From Symsagittifera roscoffensis (Eukaryota; Xenacoelomorpha; Acoela; Convolutidae): 64,000 nucleotides of DNA. The notes under the pieces were generated by a model. The model did no database searches. It saw only the letters and a list, made by a program, of their open reading frames with translations, and was not told where the DNA came from. Below, piece by piece: positions 9,589 through 22,720 of this stretch. Made by a program: the position numbers and the translations under genes. The stretch spans positions 59,112,754 to 59,176,753 of the forward strand of contig NC_087065.1 of the NCBI RefSeq assembly GCF_963678635.1, given 5' to 3'. Numbering within the stretch: position 1 is the stretch's first letter; each line of letters starts with the position of its first letter.

Positions 9589-12500
9589 CTCGGATGCTTT
9601 TGGGACAAACTACTCGAAAAATTCATTTTGAACAGACCTCGATAAAATTAATTTTGAACTCTTGAAAATAAGTGCTCTTTCGAGCCTTTGTTTATGAATA
9701 ATTAATGAACACAAAAAATCTAAAACAATTTATTTGGTTAAATGCATTTTTAATGCATAATTTTAATTGCTCAACTTTTTTCCACTAATCCACCTTGAGC
9801 AGCTGTTCAAACAGCACTTGCATGTACTTTTTTGTTTATCACAATTTGACTCTTTATATGGCAACAAAATTCTGAACACCAGAAAAAAAAGTATTTAAAG
9901 GATAAAACACAAATGAAATCTCTCGAAAGAGAGCAATTATATGCTCAAGTTTATTCAAAACTTGATAAAATATTTGGCCGGTACTTGCTTTTGGTGCAGA
10001 AGTTTGCTTAAAAAAGGTCGACCAATTTTGGAAGATTTTCCAATAATCCCCCTTCCGAGCTCTCATGCAGCTTCAGACGTCTCTGACAGTGAAACTAGTG
10101 CTTTCAAAATTGGCAAAATCGGTTCAGTAACCAAATTTTATGAAAACAATAACCCCGTGAGCGCTGCAAAACTGCTTTCAGCAAAAAATAAAGCAAAAGA
10201 ATCTGGAGAAACAACATGAAATGACTTTGAGACTGAAACAATAGGAGGCTATCATCAACAATAACAGCATCAAAAAGAATTAACACGAAAACAGCTAGCA
10301 ATTAAATTTGAAATTGATCATCAGGATCAGAAATAAAGTTCAGGAATGGGAAAACAACATGGCAAGAAGCATCTTATCGAAGAAAAACAGGTTAAAAAAC
10401 TGAAGCATAATTCATCAGCGAGCGAAGTGTCTCAAGGAAACTGAAACAGGTCAACATCTAAAGATGTCCTCGTCTTTTAACAATCGTTTTAAACGAGTGA
10501 AAGGTTAGTTGATCACACACTACAGAATCAACAAAGATTTGAAGCAGTTACATCTTCTTCCAAGTTCGTCAACGGCATGAAAACTGGCCGCTGTAGCCAA
10601 CGAAACCAAACTGCGCCCCCACCTGGAATTTCCCTTCGGCTATCAATAACGGATCAGACTCTTGGTCGTGAACAACAAGGTTTCCTCGATCAACCAAACA
10701 TGTCATTTTGCGACTGCCTTGGGTTAACGCAGGCAACATCCGCTTATCCTCCGCACAAACCTCAGTCTTTGCCCATTTGAAGAAATATTGCAACGCAAAA
10801 GGTCAATGGGCCGTCATTCCTTAATCCAGCCGCACCAGTAGCTGCTAATATAATTTTGGTTTTTCGTATTTTCTAAATTTTTATCTTCCGGCTCTATTGA
10901 AAATGTTTTCAAAACTTGTCGATGTTTTGAAAATTTGTCTGACATCAAGTGTCATAACTCTGGATACGCCCATCGTGCAATGCAGTTTTGTCCCCCAGAT
11001 TTGCCATTTCAATCTATCGAAATCAAAAGTTGTTACCACACAAGGTGTAAAGCAACTCATTCAACGTTTATTCTTTTCTTCTTAGTCAACAGAACTTGCC
11101 AGTAATCTTGGATACCCGCAGTAGCCCAACATTATAGTTGTGTGATAAGTGATGGTAATACGAACTCAATTGATGCTTTTTCATCGGTAACTAAATTTTC
11201 CCAGCCTGATATTTTGCCAATAGCAAGTGATAGTAACTCCTTTTTGAATTAACCGAACCACAACATACCGGCTGAAAACACATACGCTGATCAGAACCAA
11301 TATTGTGCAGCCAATAATGGTCAAACCTCGCCTTCCTCGCATTAAGCTCCCCTTCCTCGAAAAAGCATTAAATGGAAGATTGTATGAGAACACTTTAAGT
11401 ACTCTAGACAAAAAAAAACATGTTTAAATCCCAATTTTAATTGATCTCGAATCATTCACAACTCCGATTGCAAAAATCTGAATAAACAGCGTCTGACTGA
11501 TCATCTACAGCCTGACGGTTGTTTTCAGGTTTCCTTGAACGGAAAAATATCTACATCGTCGTCGCTTTTTATGATGATACGTAATTTGTAATGCTGGAGT
11601 TAAATCAGTTTTTTTTTGTTAGAAGATGAAACAGAAAAAAATCTAATGAAGATCTAAAGTTAAAAATGAACAACCAAAATCTAAAAACGTAAAATGCAAC
11701 ACAACTTCAGTTGAAAAAAGTTTGAGACTGAGAAATCATCTTGTATTGTCAAACAAGGGCAAGCCTGCCGTGTAGAAATGCTCTGTGTTCAAGGAAAAAA
11801 TCGCCACACAACAAGCAAACTTCTTTGCAGAAAAAAAGTAACTTCTCTTGTTTACAAGAAATCACGCTTTCCATCCTTGTCATCGAGCAAAACAGGGCTC
11901 CAAACAAGAATGTATTACCACCCATATTGCACTTCTGCGTACTGCTAAACGTGTGTAACAATTCCATGCCTGACTCTTATGCAAAATCCAACTAATCAAA
12001 CAAAGATTAACGATGAACCGGGTACAAAAAACAGAAACGCAGATCGGACGGAATTTTACAGTAAAAGGTTGCCAAACACAAGTTCGAATGATGCGGTAAC
12101 CAATTAGAAGTTGCGATCTTGTAGTTTCGCTCCTTGTTAACGTTCATTGAAGTCCACTGTTTTAATTGTAGCAAGCGCAAAGCAATAAAACTGACACTGC
12201 TAACAGCATCTTGCTAAATGAATGGCGCAGTTACCGCCAGCCAGTTTTTACAAATTATGGGATTGATACTTTTGGACCCTTTTGCTTCTCAATCAGGAGG
12301 GAATCTGAGAAGCGAAGACGCTGTATATTTAAATGTATAATCACTAGGTTTATAACAATTCAGGTTGTCTGATCCAAGGATAAGAATTCATGTGTAATGG
12401 GAAAGAAAATATTCATTGCTTGTTGAGACAATCTGTCGGTCCTTTGGTCAGAGAATGGCACCGGTTTTGCGGAAGCTGAGTGAAAATCTTTTGGCGTCCT

Positions 12501-13784
12501 ATTCAGTCCTGGAACGCACAAGCTATTTGCTAACGCACAAGCTCTTTGCTAACGCACAAGCTCTTTTGCACAAGCTAAAGTTAGTAAACAGAAATTGACC
12601 CATCCTACTGCCCCGCACCACCGTCGTTCACGGGAACGACTCGTTTGGTATTGTAACAGAATATGCTACGCAAAAACAGGAAGCAGGAAACTCTCTCATG
12701 AAGTTCTCGAAAAAAAAATTGCGTTAAATTATCCATTATCACTCGCCCTATTACATCAGTCAGTCCGGAGTCAGGATTATTTTGAAATGTTTTCTCCTAA
12801 TCACTTTTTGCTAGACCGAAAAGATACCAGCTTCCCTACTCTTTTTTTTCCAATTTTATTTCGAGTATATGAACATCACAGATTTGTTGGCTTCGTGACC
12901 ATGTGCCAGCTGTGAATGAGCTCCTTAAGTGGCTCTCCAACAGTGACGTAGTCTTGAACTCAGGGGATTTAGTGTAGATTTTTGATAAGCGCAGCCCAAG
13001 GGGACATCAATTTTTGGCTCTTACTAAGGCGCTTATGTAGACGAAGCAGTATAAACTAACCCACAGTAATCACGAATCGCTTCAGAGAAATAGGGCGACC
13101 CATCCCCTAAACTCGAACTAATTTATTTTACGTTCTTTTGAGATGCTGAGGTTGTTCACGCTCAAATTGATAGTGTAAAAACATTTGACTTAAATTTTTT
13201 CAATTAGACAAAAAAAAATTGGTTGAAAATGTTCTCCGACTAGGTCATTTTACTAGCTCTTGTTGTGCCGAATAAGTAGTACCTTATTCTTTTATGAATG
13301 TGATTTCTTTATGTTGTTTCTGCTTAAATTGGCAGTAATTTAGAGAGATTGAAACAGATTTGTAGCTTGAGTCTTACAGGATACGATAAAAGAGTGCGTC
13401 CACAACAAACCTGCAAATCCTCAGCAAACAAGAGCAATTTAGTTCAAAACAAGGGCAGAACATGAAAAAACATCATTTTGGCGTTCTTGAACACATTTAA
13501 TGCCTTAATACTCCAAAACGCATTAGTCATCTCAAATAGATTTTTGTTGAAAAAATTGCATATTCTTAAAATGATTTAAAAGCACGGGATCAACTGAAAC
13601 GCTTTTTTTCCAATTTGAATCGCAATAACACTCCTGTTTATATCGCATATGGTTGATCTTGTTAATAAAAGTGATTATGCTGCACAAGTATAAAATAAAA
13701 CTCGGTTTTTTTCTCTGAAAATCGTTTCGGGATTAAAAAGGAAAAAGTTACTTGGTTTTTTTGTTTTTGTTTCGACCTTTGAAA
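9589..13784. other. Intergenic stretch, no supported gene
   Basis: I see no exon with convincing splice sites and protein-like composition. Several 60-106 codon open frames exist (for example 9941-10219 and 12595-12915) but none shows a known motif. The text from about 9940 to 13000 has slightly higher GC and long near-open stretches, so an old transposon ORF is possible. Three copies of an 18-19 bp word (GCACAAGCTCTTTGCTAAC) lie at 12518-12575. Confidence 0.5.
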
Positions 13785-14395
13785 ATGGAGAGGAACTTTG
13801 TATTCGGGTGTACTTTAAATTTTTTTCAAATTTTGTTTTCCACGGAAAATCAGCTATCACAAATCATCATTAGATACAGTTGAGAGATATTTGGCCCTTT
13901 CAGTCGTGACTCAAACGACATTAAAAATATTAAAAAGGTTTTTCAGTGTCGAGAAAAACTTGAATTTTTGAACTTCTTGGATTTTGGTCTTTTTTTGATC
14001 TGATACGTAAGGTGTTTACTAATTGCAATAGCTTATTTGAGCCTTAGTTAAGCCGTGAAATTAAGAAAAAAAATTTGTAAATGTAGTTTTTTGAGATTTT
14101 TAGCGCAAATTTGGAAGTCAAAAACTTGGAAATTCAAAAAAAAAAAATTTAAATTCTATTATTTCGTTCAGATTTTTTATCAAAACATGCAGAAAAAAAA
14201 TCATCCTTGTTAATAATTAAACTCAGTTGAACAATTTTTATGCTTGCAATCAGGAAGTGTTTCTAAGTTAGAAAATGGATTTTTCTAGGGCAATTTTTGT
14301 TTCAGCGCATGCGATTTATAAACGTCGTTAAAAACTGATTTTCTGGAAAAATCAAACTAATTCACTGGCTTACTGCTTCTTGTTACAGTACTAAT
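13785..14395 (+). repeat. Dispersed repeat (GGAACTTTGTATTCG family), diverged copy
   Basis: Starts GAGGAACTTTGTATTCGGGTG, then CCCTTTCAGTCGTGACTC and GTGTCGAGAAAAA. The same blocks in the same order and orientation occur at about 50188-50745, 53078-53822, 60390-61415 and 63735-64000. The usual end word TGTGCTACTTG...CAGTAAC is only partly recognisable near 14370-14390. Confidence 0.65.
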
Positions 14396-14418
14396 TTTTA
14401 GTTGAAATAAAACTTGCT

Positions 14419-17400
14419 GTGATCTGGTCTTATTTTTTTATTAATAAAAATGCGTGTTCGGAAGTCGGACAAATGGAAAATCTCAATAACTCTGTGCTTA
14501 ACGTCAGAACTCTTCACGAAGAAGACAGAAAAGAAAAGAGCACGTTTTTAAAAACAGCCTTGGAAGACAAAAACCAAGTATGCCCAAACAGTATAGTAGG
14601 CTCCTCGAGTCCTGTTGGTTTCATAGAGAAAATCCCCTCACGAATTTTATGGATTCATCGATACAGCGATCAAAATTATTGGTAGAAACACAGTTCCGAT
14701 GTTTTCTTACGGATGATATAATAAATAATGATACTCCTTCCTTCTAACATATTATTACAAAAAAGACATTCCAGGCAACAAAAATCTACAAAAAATTGGA
14801 ATAGATATAGCCCAGAGAAGCTCTGCTTGTCACATTTCTCCAAGACTCATTCAGTCAATTATTTCAAATAAAGACTTATATAACCCAAATGATGAGTTTT
14901 TAAATAATATTAAAATAGTAGTATTTCGATTGGAAAAACCAAGAATCAAATGAGAGTAACACATCTCTTTGAGCAATCAAAACTCTTCCAATTGAAGGGA
15001 AGAAGACTACTGGTCCATGTATAAGGCTTAGTCAATGACGAACTTCTTAGATTAAAATCTGAGGGACAGATCAGAAAATTTAGCAAGTGAGGCAAAAATC
15101 GACTAATTAGCCCTATTGTCGATTTTTCCAACGACGACAAATCAATTAACTAGAGTTAGATTCGAAATTTGTAAGCAATTAAATTTTACAGAACAAAAAT
15201 CAAGTGCTCGACATTCTTTAGCTTGAGATAATATCGCAGCGAAATTATCTGAAAAATCCACCGCATATGTTGGACTTACGAAATTCGACTCGTTGAACTT
15301 TTTTAGCCATATAACTTTGTTCGACTTTACATGCAAGCAAAAATTTTGCACCGTAGGTGGTACCTATCAGTTTCAGTTGGTTCTTCTGATTGTCAGATAT
15401 GCCCAATGATTTCTAGAGAACCATTAGTTGGAATTATTCATTTTAAAAATCGTTACCATGACGATGTCTTGATTGCAAGCAAAGGAAAATTTTCTGAACA
15501 TAAAAAATTCGTAAATATAAATTTATTGACCCTGGATACTCAAAAGTTTGCCGTTAAATGGCCAAAGTGTGAATTTTTAGCAATCGCTTTGAATGACCGG
15601 CTTTGAATGACCGACGTGGGAATAATTCTTATAAAATCATTTTTAGGATCTACAAACCAATATATGAAATTTGATGTTAATCTTGCAACAATGATAGCTC
15701 TTTAAAACCGATTTTGAACAAAATTTAAAAATATTCGAAAGGAACAAAAATCATACGATCATTTCCAAAAGATCGTACAAGAGTTTGTGAATTTAACCAA
15801 AAATGCATATTTTGACAAAAACAAACTTCAGAACGAGAGAAAAATCGGACGACTTACATCGCACGCACAAAAATTCAGCTCTGTATACAAATCACAGTAA
15901 TAAAACATACCACAGTAAATTTACACGTTAGGTAGATAGGCTACCACCTTTTAAGTTCTCAACTAAACACAGACTTCTTTATTGACTTCTTTCTCAAAAA
16001 GTTATCCCATTTTCAACCTACGACAAAAAATAGTAGTAGAAACCGTTTCTAATTTTAATCAAGCTTTCAAATTACAGCTGCAGCGTAGTTTCCCCTAATC
16101 TGGAAATTATAATTTTTGTTTCCGCTTTGCTCTACTTTGTATCAGTAATTTCATGTTTTTAAATGCTACTCTTGACTCTAATTGAATAAATCTGTATAAA
16201 TTTCAATTGGCAGAATTGTAATTATATCATTGGTATCATTGTTTCCCTTAATAAGAATCAACTGAACCGAGAACAGCTGAAAACGCCCGACAAACCACTT
16301 GACTTTACTTCATTTTTTAATAAATAAATTTTGTCCTTACCCTCCGAAAAAGCTCAGTTCATATCGCCATTAGTCAAAGAACTTCATCGGAAAAGTGTAA
16401 ATACGGAGCATATTTTCAGCATTATATAAAAGATTTTCAGGAACACTCCAGATTATTGAATATGGATGGGAACTTAGTTATTCCCTTCAACTTGAAAAAT
16501 TCGATGCTGAATACTTTATATGAGACTCATCCAGGACACTTTGGTTTGAGTTTTTATTGGCTGACTAATGGTGGCTGCACGTCTACAAGCTGATTTATCA
16601 CCACGGTATCAGCTGATCTCAATAAACAAAGCAGGTGAGAATTTTGAAACATTTACTCCAAACGTTTCGTAGGAAAATTACTAGCTCTTCCAGAACAAAA
16701 AGAAGAATTAGAGTTAGATTGTGAAAGCTCGTTAGAATTACAACCTTTTCGGCATCAATTATTTCTCGAACTTTCTTTCAACGAACTTTACGTCAAATAG
16801 TTCAAATAACACCGTTTTTGGTTTTATCGAAGATTTTTTTCTTACTTTCACGGCATACCAAAATCAATTAAAAGATACCTCGCACTTCGCTATAAAAGTC
16901 AAGATTTCAAGTTATTTTGCAATTCAGACAAAATAAAAATTATATTTTGCACCGTCGGTGATCAGAAGTCCAAAAGACTGTTTGGAATATTTGTGGATAC
17001 TGTAACAAAATTTCTCTCAAAGTTATTCGACTTTCCTGGACCTTACCTTATCAACCCCGTTTCCCGTAGTATTTGGATCTAGCGCTCATCTATTCAATCT
17101 TTAACCAAAAATTTACCAATTGAAAAATATTTTGCAAGAATACCAAAAACTATTTCGGAATCCTTAGCCTCAGCCTCAGATAATTTGATGGTTACTTTAG
17201 TCAAAGGAAAATCAATCATGGCTAAAACTAGAACACAAAACTGAGGAACCGACGGCAGAATTGAGGACAATTACTGTGACAAACCAATGTAACTAAACAA
17301 CAGAAGCCCAACGACTATGACTTGGAGGACCAGACGAATGTGGCCGGGTTCTCTAACAACAGAAATTATATGGACAATCCATTCACGAAGGTTACATAAT

Positions 17401-18600
17401 TTGCGAAGCCGATAATCAAGTTAATGGAACCGCATACTCCGAAGACTTTAATGCCGAAATTGTAAACTCATCCAAATTCACGATAGAAATATCCGCTGGA
17501 AAAGATATTCGTATGACTGACATTGCGGTGAGAAAATCGGGCACGTTATACCCTCACACTCTGACGGAAAGTAATTCTTTTCCACCACACATAGTTAACC
17601 AAAATAACGAAGTAAGTAGGAGAGGATTGAAGAAATATCCGACGATTTCATCGGAGACAACCATCAAAAAGGATAACTTTGGACAAAGAAAACACCAGCT
17701 CTCATCCAGTATTCCTCAAGCGCTCAGCCAATAAAAGGAAAGCCACAAGGTAGGGCCATTGTCCAGATAGAAAACAGGTCAGAAGACATACCCAAAAACA
17801 AAAGGCAAACCAAGACGTCAACAAAGCCCAGTAGGAGACAATCTCCACGGTCAAAGAAAGAAAAAACCTTACCTTACTTCGCTTGCGACGAATCATGTTA
17901 AATTCATTCGGATCTTAGCGATTGGGAATGGTCGGTGGCAAAATTTCCCTCGAGAGACGTGGGAGGGAGAGATTAATCTCTGATCGTCAGAAGACTCTAA
18001 ATTCTCATGAATTGGATAAAACTTTCTGAAAACACGATTAAATTTGTGACTTTACACACCACAGATAACAGATTGCTCAACCTCAATTGTTTCAGCCACT
18101 CCAAAGGATGTCGACACCAAAAGATTACAAACATTATTTCTGAACCCGGCAACGCTCCAATGGATTATGACTCGGTCCAGTCTACGAAATTGTCAATTTG
18201 TCGTAATAAATAGAGGTCGGAAATCACTTTGGTAAATCTCCTCTTGCCGGTCCACTTAATTTTTATGCTGATAGCAATTTCATAGATAATGGAGATCATA
18301 TCGGATAAGCCAAAAATTTTATCGTGATCATCCAATCAACCAAAATATCTGTTTCAATCGAAGAATATACAAGGAAGTGCAGCGCCGTTCTAAAATCAAT
18401 CGCCAATACTACACATTCGCGCCTGCACATTCGCAACCTAAAAATAACGGATACACTCATCATCACGTTTTCAGAAAACACAAGAGACCAACCCGAGGCC
18501 AAACCGCCAGTAGACATCGGCACAGCATGCATTCATTCAATTTCATCTTCCTTGAGAGAAGAGTGGGCTGTTTTTGACACTCGATATCAGTCAGATAATA
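14419..18600 (+). pseudogene. Highly decayed Ty3/gypsy retrotransposon polyprotein
   Basis: Fragments in the same order as the better preserved element at 40.9-47.5 kb, broken by many stops and shifts. SVLNVRTLHEED and a GSSSPVGF segment (protease region, 14480-14630) come first. An RLKSEGQIRKF then SPIV segment (RT N-terminus, 15040-15125) is next. The RT box YHDDVLIASKGKF lies at 15450-15500, with FAVKWPKCEF after it. MDGNLVIPFNLKN plus ETHPGHFG (integrase zinc region) lie at 16460-16550. FHGIPKSIK and IKIIFCTVGD (integrase core) lie at 16850-16970, and DWEWSVAKFPSRD (C-terminal extension) at 17925-17965. No LTRs are recognisable. It is clearly older than the other copy and keeps the SPIV segment which that copy has lost. 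Confidence 0.8.
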
Positions 18601-19439
18601 AAACTCCATCGTAAATCGACAGATTTCTTTCAAGAAAAAATCAAATTTTTCTGGATCAAACTTTTAGATTTTGAACTCTAGCCTCAACATATTTAGTGCC
18701 ATTCATTTGAATAACATCCTAGTGTACAATTTTCAGTGCTAAAACTTATTTTCATGTTTAACGTACTGCATAATTGCCATCAAAATCGAGTCTTAATGCT
18801 AGAATTCTTACTTTACCTCAATCCGTTGGAAGTTTTTTTACCAATAGACTAGCAATTACGTCTGATTTCTATATACAAAGTAGTTAGTTACTCTGATTTT
18901 ATACAACAAACAAAAATCATTTCGCTCCTCATTTCGCAGAGGGGAAAAATTGCAGTTATTACGTCAAAATTTACTTTGAAAAGTTTTCCCCATTTTGGGA
19001 AACCTTGTGATTTGATTTTATATATGATTCATACTCAATCAATTTAGTTACACTTTCAACAAAGTCCACTCCTCTTTTGAAACTATTTTTTTTGTTGATC
19101 AAGCAACCGTCTGTTCAGATTTTGGTGGTTTAGTTTCCAAAGGACTTATTTATCCATATCAATTTGTTCAGTTAAAGTTTCAACTCATTTTGGTTTTTCT
19201 TGCTAGTTTTGGTTTGTTTTAGCTTACATATTTTCAGACAATGTTACATCGGCGAAAACACCTTCTGTTGCAACTTTCGGAGGATGAGAAAAACATAGGA
19301 AGCTATATTGTTCTTGGGGGTGCGGCAAAGTAAAAAATTCCAGTTGTGACTGATACTTATTGTCTGATACTTTTTTGAAAGACTGCCAGCTTAAAACTGG
19401 CAGTTGCGGGTCATTTTTTCTTTAATTTGAAAACCATAA

Positions 19440-19760
19440 GACGAGTCCCCCCTCAGGGATTCGACCCCCTGCCGACGCAAAGCGTACCCCCTTTGTACTA
19501 TTTTGGGATATTCATTTTTGGTTGCGGACTCTAAAATTTTTCTAGAGGCGCCTTTGGCGCCAATATATACTAATTTTGAGGGGCAGCGCGCGCCGAAGAA
19601 AACTCAATTTTTTGGTAAAACTTTTCAAAAAACAGAGTCTTTGTAGTGCTTTGGGAGAGCTCAGAAAATCAATTTGGTTGACCTAAAAAAACGGTCGACA
19701 AAATTTTCCCAATTTTTTTTTTGAATCCGCCCTCCTCGAGAAAATCCTAGATCCGCCCCT
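19440..19760 (+). mobile_element. hAT-like MITE (CAGGGGCGGAT family), left end missing
   Basis: The right end CTAGATCCGCCCCTG is intact at about 19748-19761, preceded by the family's GGCGCC palindrome, GCGCGCGCCGAAGAAAA and GGAGAGCTC blocks. At the left the copy starts with the internal GGGATTCGACCCCCTGCCGA block, without the CAGGGGCGGATTTAG terminus. Confidence 0.8.
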
Positions 19761-19763
19761 GGG

Positions 19764-20081
19764 TCTAAGTCAAAGAATTTGTCCAGTTGTCCAAAAGCCA
19801 AGTTGGTGTCATTCAGAAACCGAGATTTACTTGGACTGAAGTCTCGAGAGTACAAATCTCAAAGAAAGTCTGGAAATGATGTCTCAGGTTGCAGTAGACA
19901 CGAAAAAAAGCGCTGGTCTCCAAATAAAACGCAGTGGACTCAAAGTGCACTCAAAAAGACTGGTCAGAAAACCCCGATAACGGCTGATATTGAAACAAGA
20001 ACAAAACGTATATCTAGGTTTGATGAGTTAAACAACTTTTTTTGCAATCGTTTAAATGTCCGAAGAAGAGAGCACAAATAA
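19764..20081 (+). CDS. Weak candidate terminal exon, basic protein
   Basis: An open frame of about 105 codons starts right after the right end of a MITE and stops at 20079-20081. The product is Lys/Arg/Ser-rich, with segments such as KKRWSPNKTQWTQSALKKTG and ISRFDELNNFF, more protein-like than the surrounding text. The polyadenylation word AATAAA overlaps the stop (20077-20082). No start codon context or upstream exon was found. It could be a captured gene fragment, the last exon of an unseen gene, or chance. Confidence 0.25.
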   Translation, partial: SKSKNLSSCPKAKLVSFRNRDLLGLKSREYKSQRKSGNDVSGCSRHEKKRWSPNKTQWTQSALKKTGQKTPITADIETRTKRISRFDELNNFFCNRLNVRRREHK

Positions 20082-21905
20082 AGTCCACCCAAACTATTTG
20101 TTTCATTTCACAACCTTATTGTTGATATAAAGTTTTTGCTAGGCTTTGTATCACTGGCTTGGGGCTAAATTTTTTGGACATGCTTCTCAGTGAAAAAATT
20201 AGGCACGGGGCATATAAAAACAACAGTAGGAAACTGAGAAAAAAACCCGATCAACTAAAAAATTGATTGGATGACGAACGCTGGCCTCCGTTTGAAACTT
20301 ATGTTAAACTTCTGGCTAGAAAAGAAAACAAAAAAATGTTGCTATTTTCCGCCCAAATGCTCAGTGTCAGTTATGAATCAACCCAACCTGGACACGGCAT
20401 ATCGTGTGCGGGTTAACAGTTAGGAAGGCTTGGAAAACCGTAGTAACCCAATCGCTCGAGTGCAACAGCATGTTAAATTAAGATTTCGACAAAATCAATT
20501 GTTCAATGTAGCAAAATTAAACTGCTGAACACGAAGAGAAAGAAAAAAATTTTACTGTACCTTTTTGAAGTTGTAAAAAAAACGATTTTTTGGTGATCGC
20601 GAAATTAAACAAAACAGGAAAACCTTTTAAAAAAATTCTCCGAGACATGTATTAAGTCCAGAACCGAAGTTTTTGGCTTTTACATCCCATAATTATCAAT
20701 AAACTACCGTGTTTGGAACTATAATAATGCGGTGATTTTGATTTCATCTTATTTTGATCTGAATTCACATCTTAAACAAAACTCAATAAAATTCCAACTA
20801 ACGTAAAATGATACACAGAAAACAAAATTAAAATGATATTACCAGAAAAGCTTGAAAAAACATTGTGATTAAAGTTCTTTTGATTTTCTTCAAAACATGT
20901 AACTTTTACGCAGGGAAACATTTGGTGATTACCCACAAGAATTAAAAATAACTAATTCGGCATGCGAAGATCAATAAAGATGTTGTGCGAAAACTTGTAG
21001 AAAACAAAAACAAGGAAGGCAGACCCTTGGCTCCAAGGAACACATCTCAGCTATTAACAGTTTATATTTTTTGTACTGCTGGTCGGAAAAGTATAACTTA
21101 ATCAACTTTTTGTGCAAAAGAGCTTGGAAACAGGCATTCTACGACTGCCGGTTGAAATTTTTTGTGCAAAAAATTTGTGCACAGAAAAAAGTGGTGGAAA
21201 AGCAAATCAGTCAAGATTGCTGAGAGTTGTTTTGTGAAATGAAGTTATAATAAACATAGAACGGTCAAAAAGAATGGGTGTTTGGAGGTATATTGTTTCT
21301 TGTTTGGTGTAGAAAATCAAAAACTATTTGCTCATGCCCATCATAAAAAGTAGCGTTGCTACAGACAGTAAAAATATCTCGGATGAATGGAAATCTTACA
21401 ATGACCTAGACAAGTAAGATTGCGCGCAGAAACGGAAAAAAACTGCAAACATTTTACGGATAACCAACAGGTGTTGATTCCAACCGAGAAGAGAAAATGA
21501 GGAACATTGCAAAAAATTGAAAACAAAAAGGAGATCAATGAATTTTATAGGATTCATAACTCTACGAAATTATGGACATCAAAAAAGCAGACATCGAGGA
21601 CCTGTTTGATGAAATATGAGATGACATCAGTGTTTTTAGTTCGCCAATTTAATTTCAATGTTTGATGTTTTTCAGGGAACGGTGTTTAAAAAGAGCTAAT
21701 GCTGCCAAATATTTAGACAGATTTTAAACAAGGTTGCTTTAGTTTGAGTGCCTACCGCGCCACAAATAACTGACCTTTGTCTCATTTTGGCATTTTCCAG
21801 GCAAGGTTGTGGCAGTATTGAAGAAAAAAGCTCAAATTACCAAGTTTTGGGAAAACTTGGAAGCATCCCAAGTAGATCAAGTAAAAAGTGGTGCATCTGA
21901 CGGTC
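20082..21905. other. Intergenic stretch, nothing supported
   Basis: Short broken frames only. A segment near 20980-21050 reads KLVENKNKEGRPLAP and has a vague look of a Tc1/mariner-type N-terminus, but no catalytic signature follows, so I make no call. Confidence 0.4.
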
Positions 21906-21913
21906 GATTTTAG

Positions 21914-22130
21914 TGCTCTTTTCCAGTTCCCCTTTGATTTTTTCTAAAACTCAAAGTATGAAGGTTTATTTAACGTGACGTTTCCATGAATTAGACTACG
22001 TTTAAACGTGTTAGTGTGAAGAGGTGAATAAATTTTGTCCACTTTTCTTTCATGTAAAATGGCGTGTGAACAATTTTTGAACAGTTTTTTTTGTAATTTT
22101 ACAAGGGGGTGGAAAAACTGAAAAAGAGCT
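21914..22130. mobile_element. hAT-like MITE (GGCTCTTTTCCAG family), 217 bp
   Basis: The ends TGCTCTTTTCCAGTTCCCC and GGAAAAACTGAAAAAGAGCT are imperfect inverted repeats. It is flanked by an 8-bp target duplication with one mismatch, GATTTTAG (21906-21913) and GATTTTTG (22131-22138). It has no ORF. It lies about 230 bp upstream of the DRC1 start codon, so it could touch the promoter. Confidence 0.85.
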
Positions 22131-22356
22131 GATTTTTGATTAACAGTCCAAATATCTTAAAATAGACTTTAAATTTTTTTCTTTTAAAGTTATCAGGACA
22201 ACTTTCAATTGTCTCAGAAGTGAAATTTTAAGTCTATAGATTTTGTTGACAAAGACTGAAGTTCAAATGGTATTTAGCACGTGCGGCATATTTCAGACAG
22301 AAAAAGAAAACTCCGATAGTTTAAAATACAAGTTAGGTTAGATTGGAGCTATTACA

Positions 22357-22720
22357 ATGTTGGGCGATATCCAAAAACGCCTCTCATTGGCTAAAGACGC
22401 CAAACAGTTGTTACAGAGAGACCCGAGTCAAGATTTCGAACAGCCCGAGTTTGCTGAAATACAACCAGATTACGAACTTCAAGAGCCCGCAACTTTGGTA
22501 CTACAGCCAATCGGAACCCAAAAAGATTATGAGTCATCTCGTGAAGACTTTCCAGATGTGGTCGGAGATTTTTCTGTGTCGACAGATACTTCCGAGAAGC
22601 TGAGCAGGTATGAGGATGATAGACGTCCCTCAATTCCACTGGCGCTAATTTTCAGGAAGCAGCAGTTTTTAGAGTCAATTCAAGAGCAGGCTCCGGGATC
22701 TATTCTCAAGAAGGAAGCAG
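22357..22720 (+). CDS. DRC1: DRC1 exon 1 (residues ~1-121)
   Basis: Starts at ATG in ACAATG; ends GAAGCAG|GTAGAT, phase 1, matching the acceptor of exon 2. The acidic N-terminal region (PEFAEIQPDYELQ) is divergent between species. A GTATGA...TTTTCAG stretch at 22608-22655 (48 nt, a multiple of three with no stop) may be a mini-intron; both readings keep the frame. Confidence 0.6.

Noticed and set aside
10569-10793. Opposite-strand 67- and 74-codon frames
   Set aside because: No motif, no splice context, and mutually exclusive; composition is not more protein-like on either strand.
19440-19480. B-box-like word GGGTCGAATCC (reverse strand) suggesting a tRNA-derived SINE
   Set aside because: The same word is internal to an element with TIRs and 8-bp target duplications, so it is a DNA-transposon MITE; no A box at the right distance.
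20950-21560. Possible Tc1/mariner transposase
   Set aside because: Only a vague N-terminal likeness (GRPLAP) and no D-D-E/D signature in any frame.
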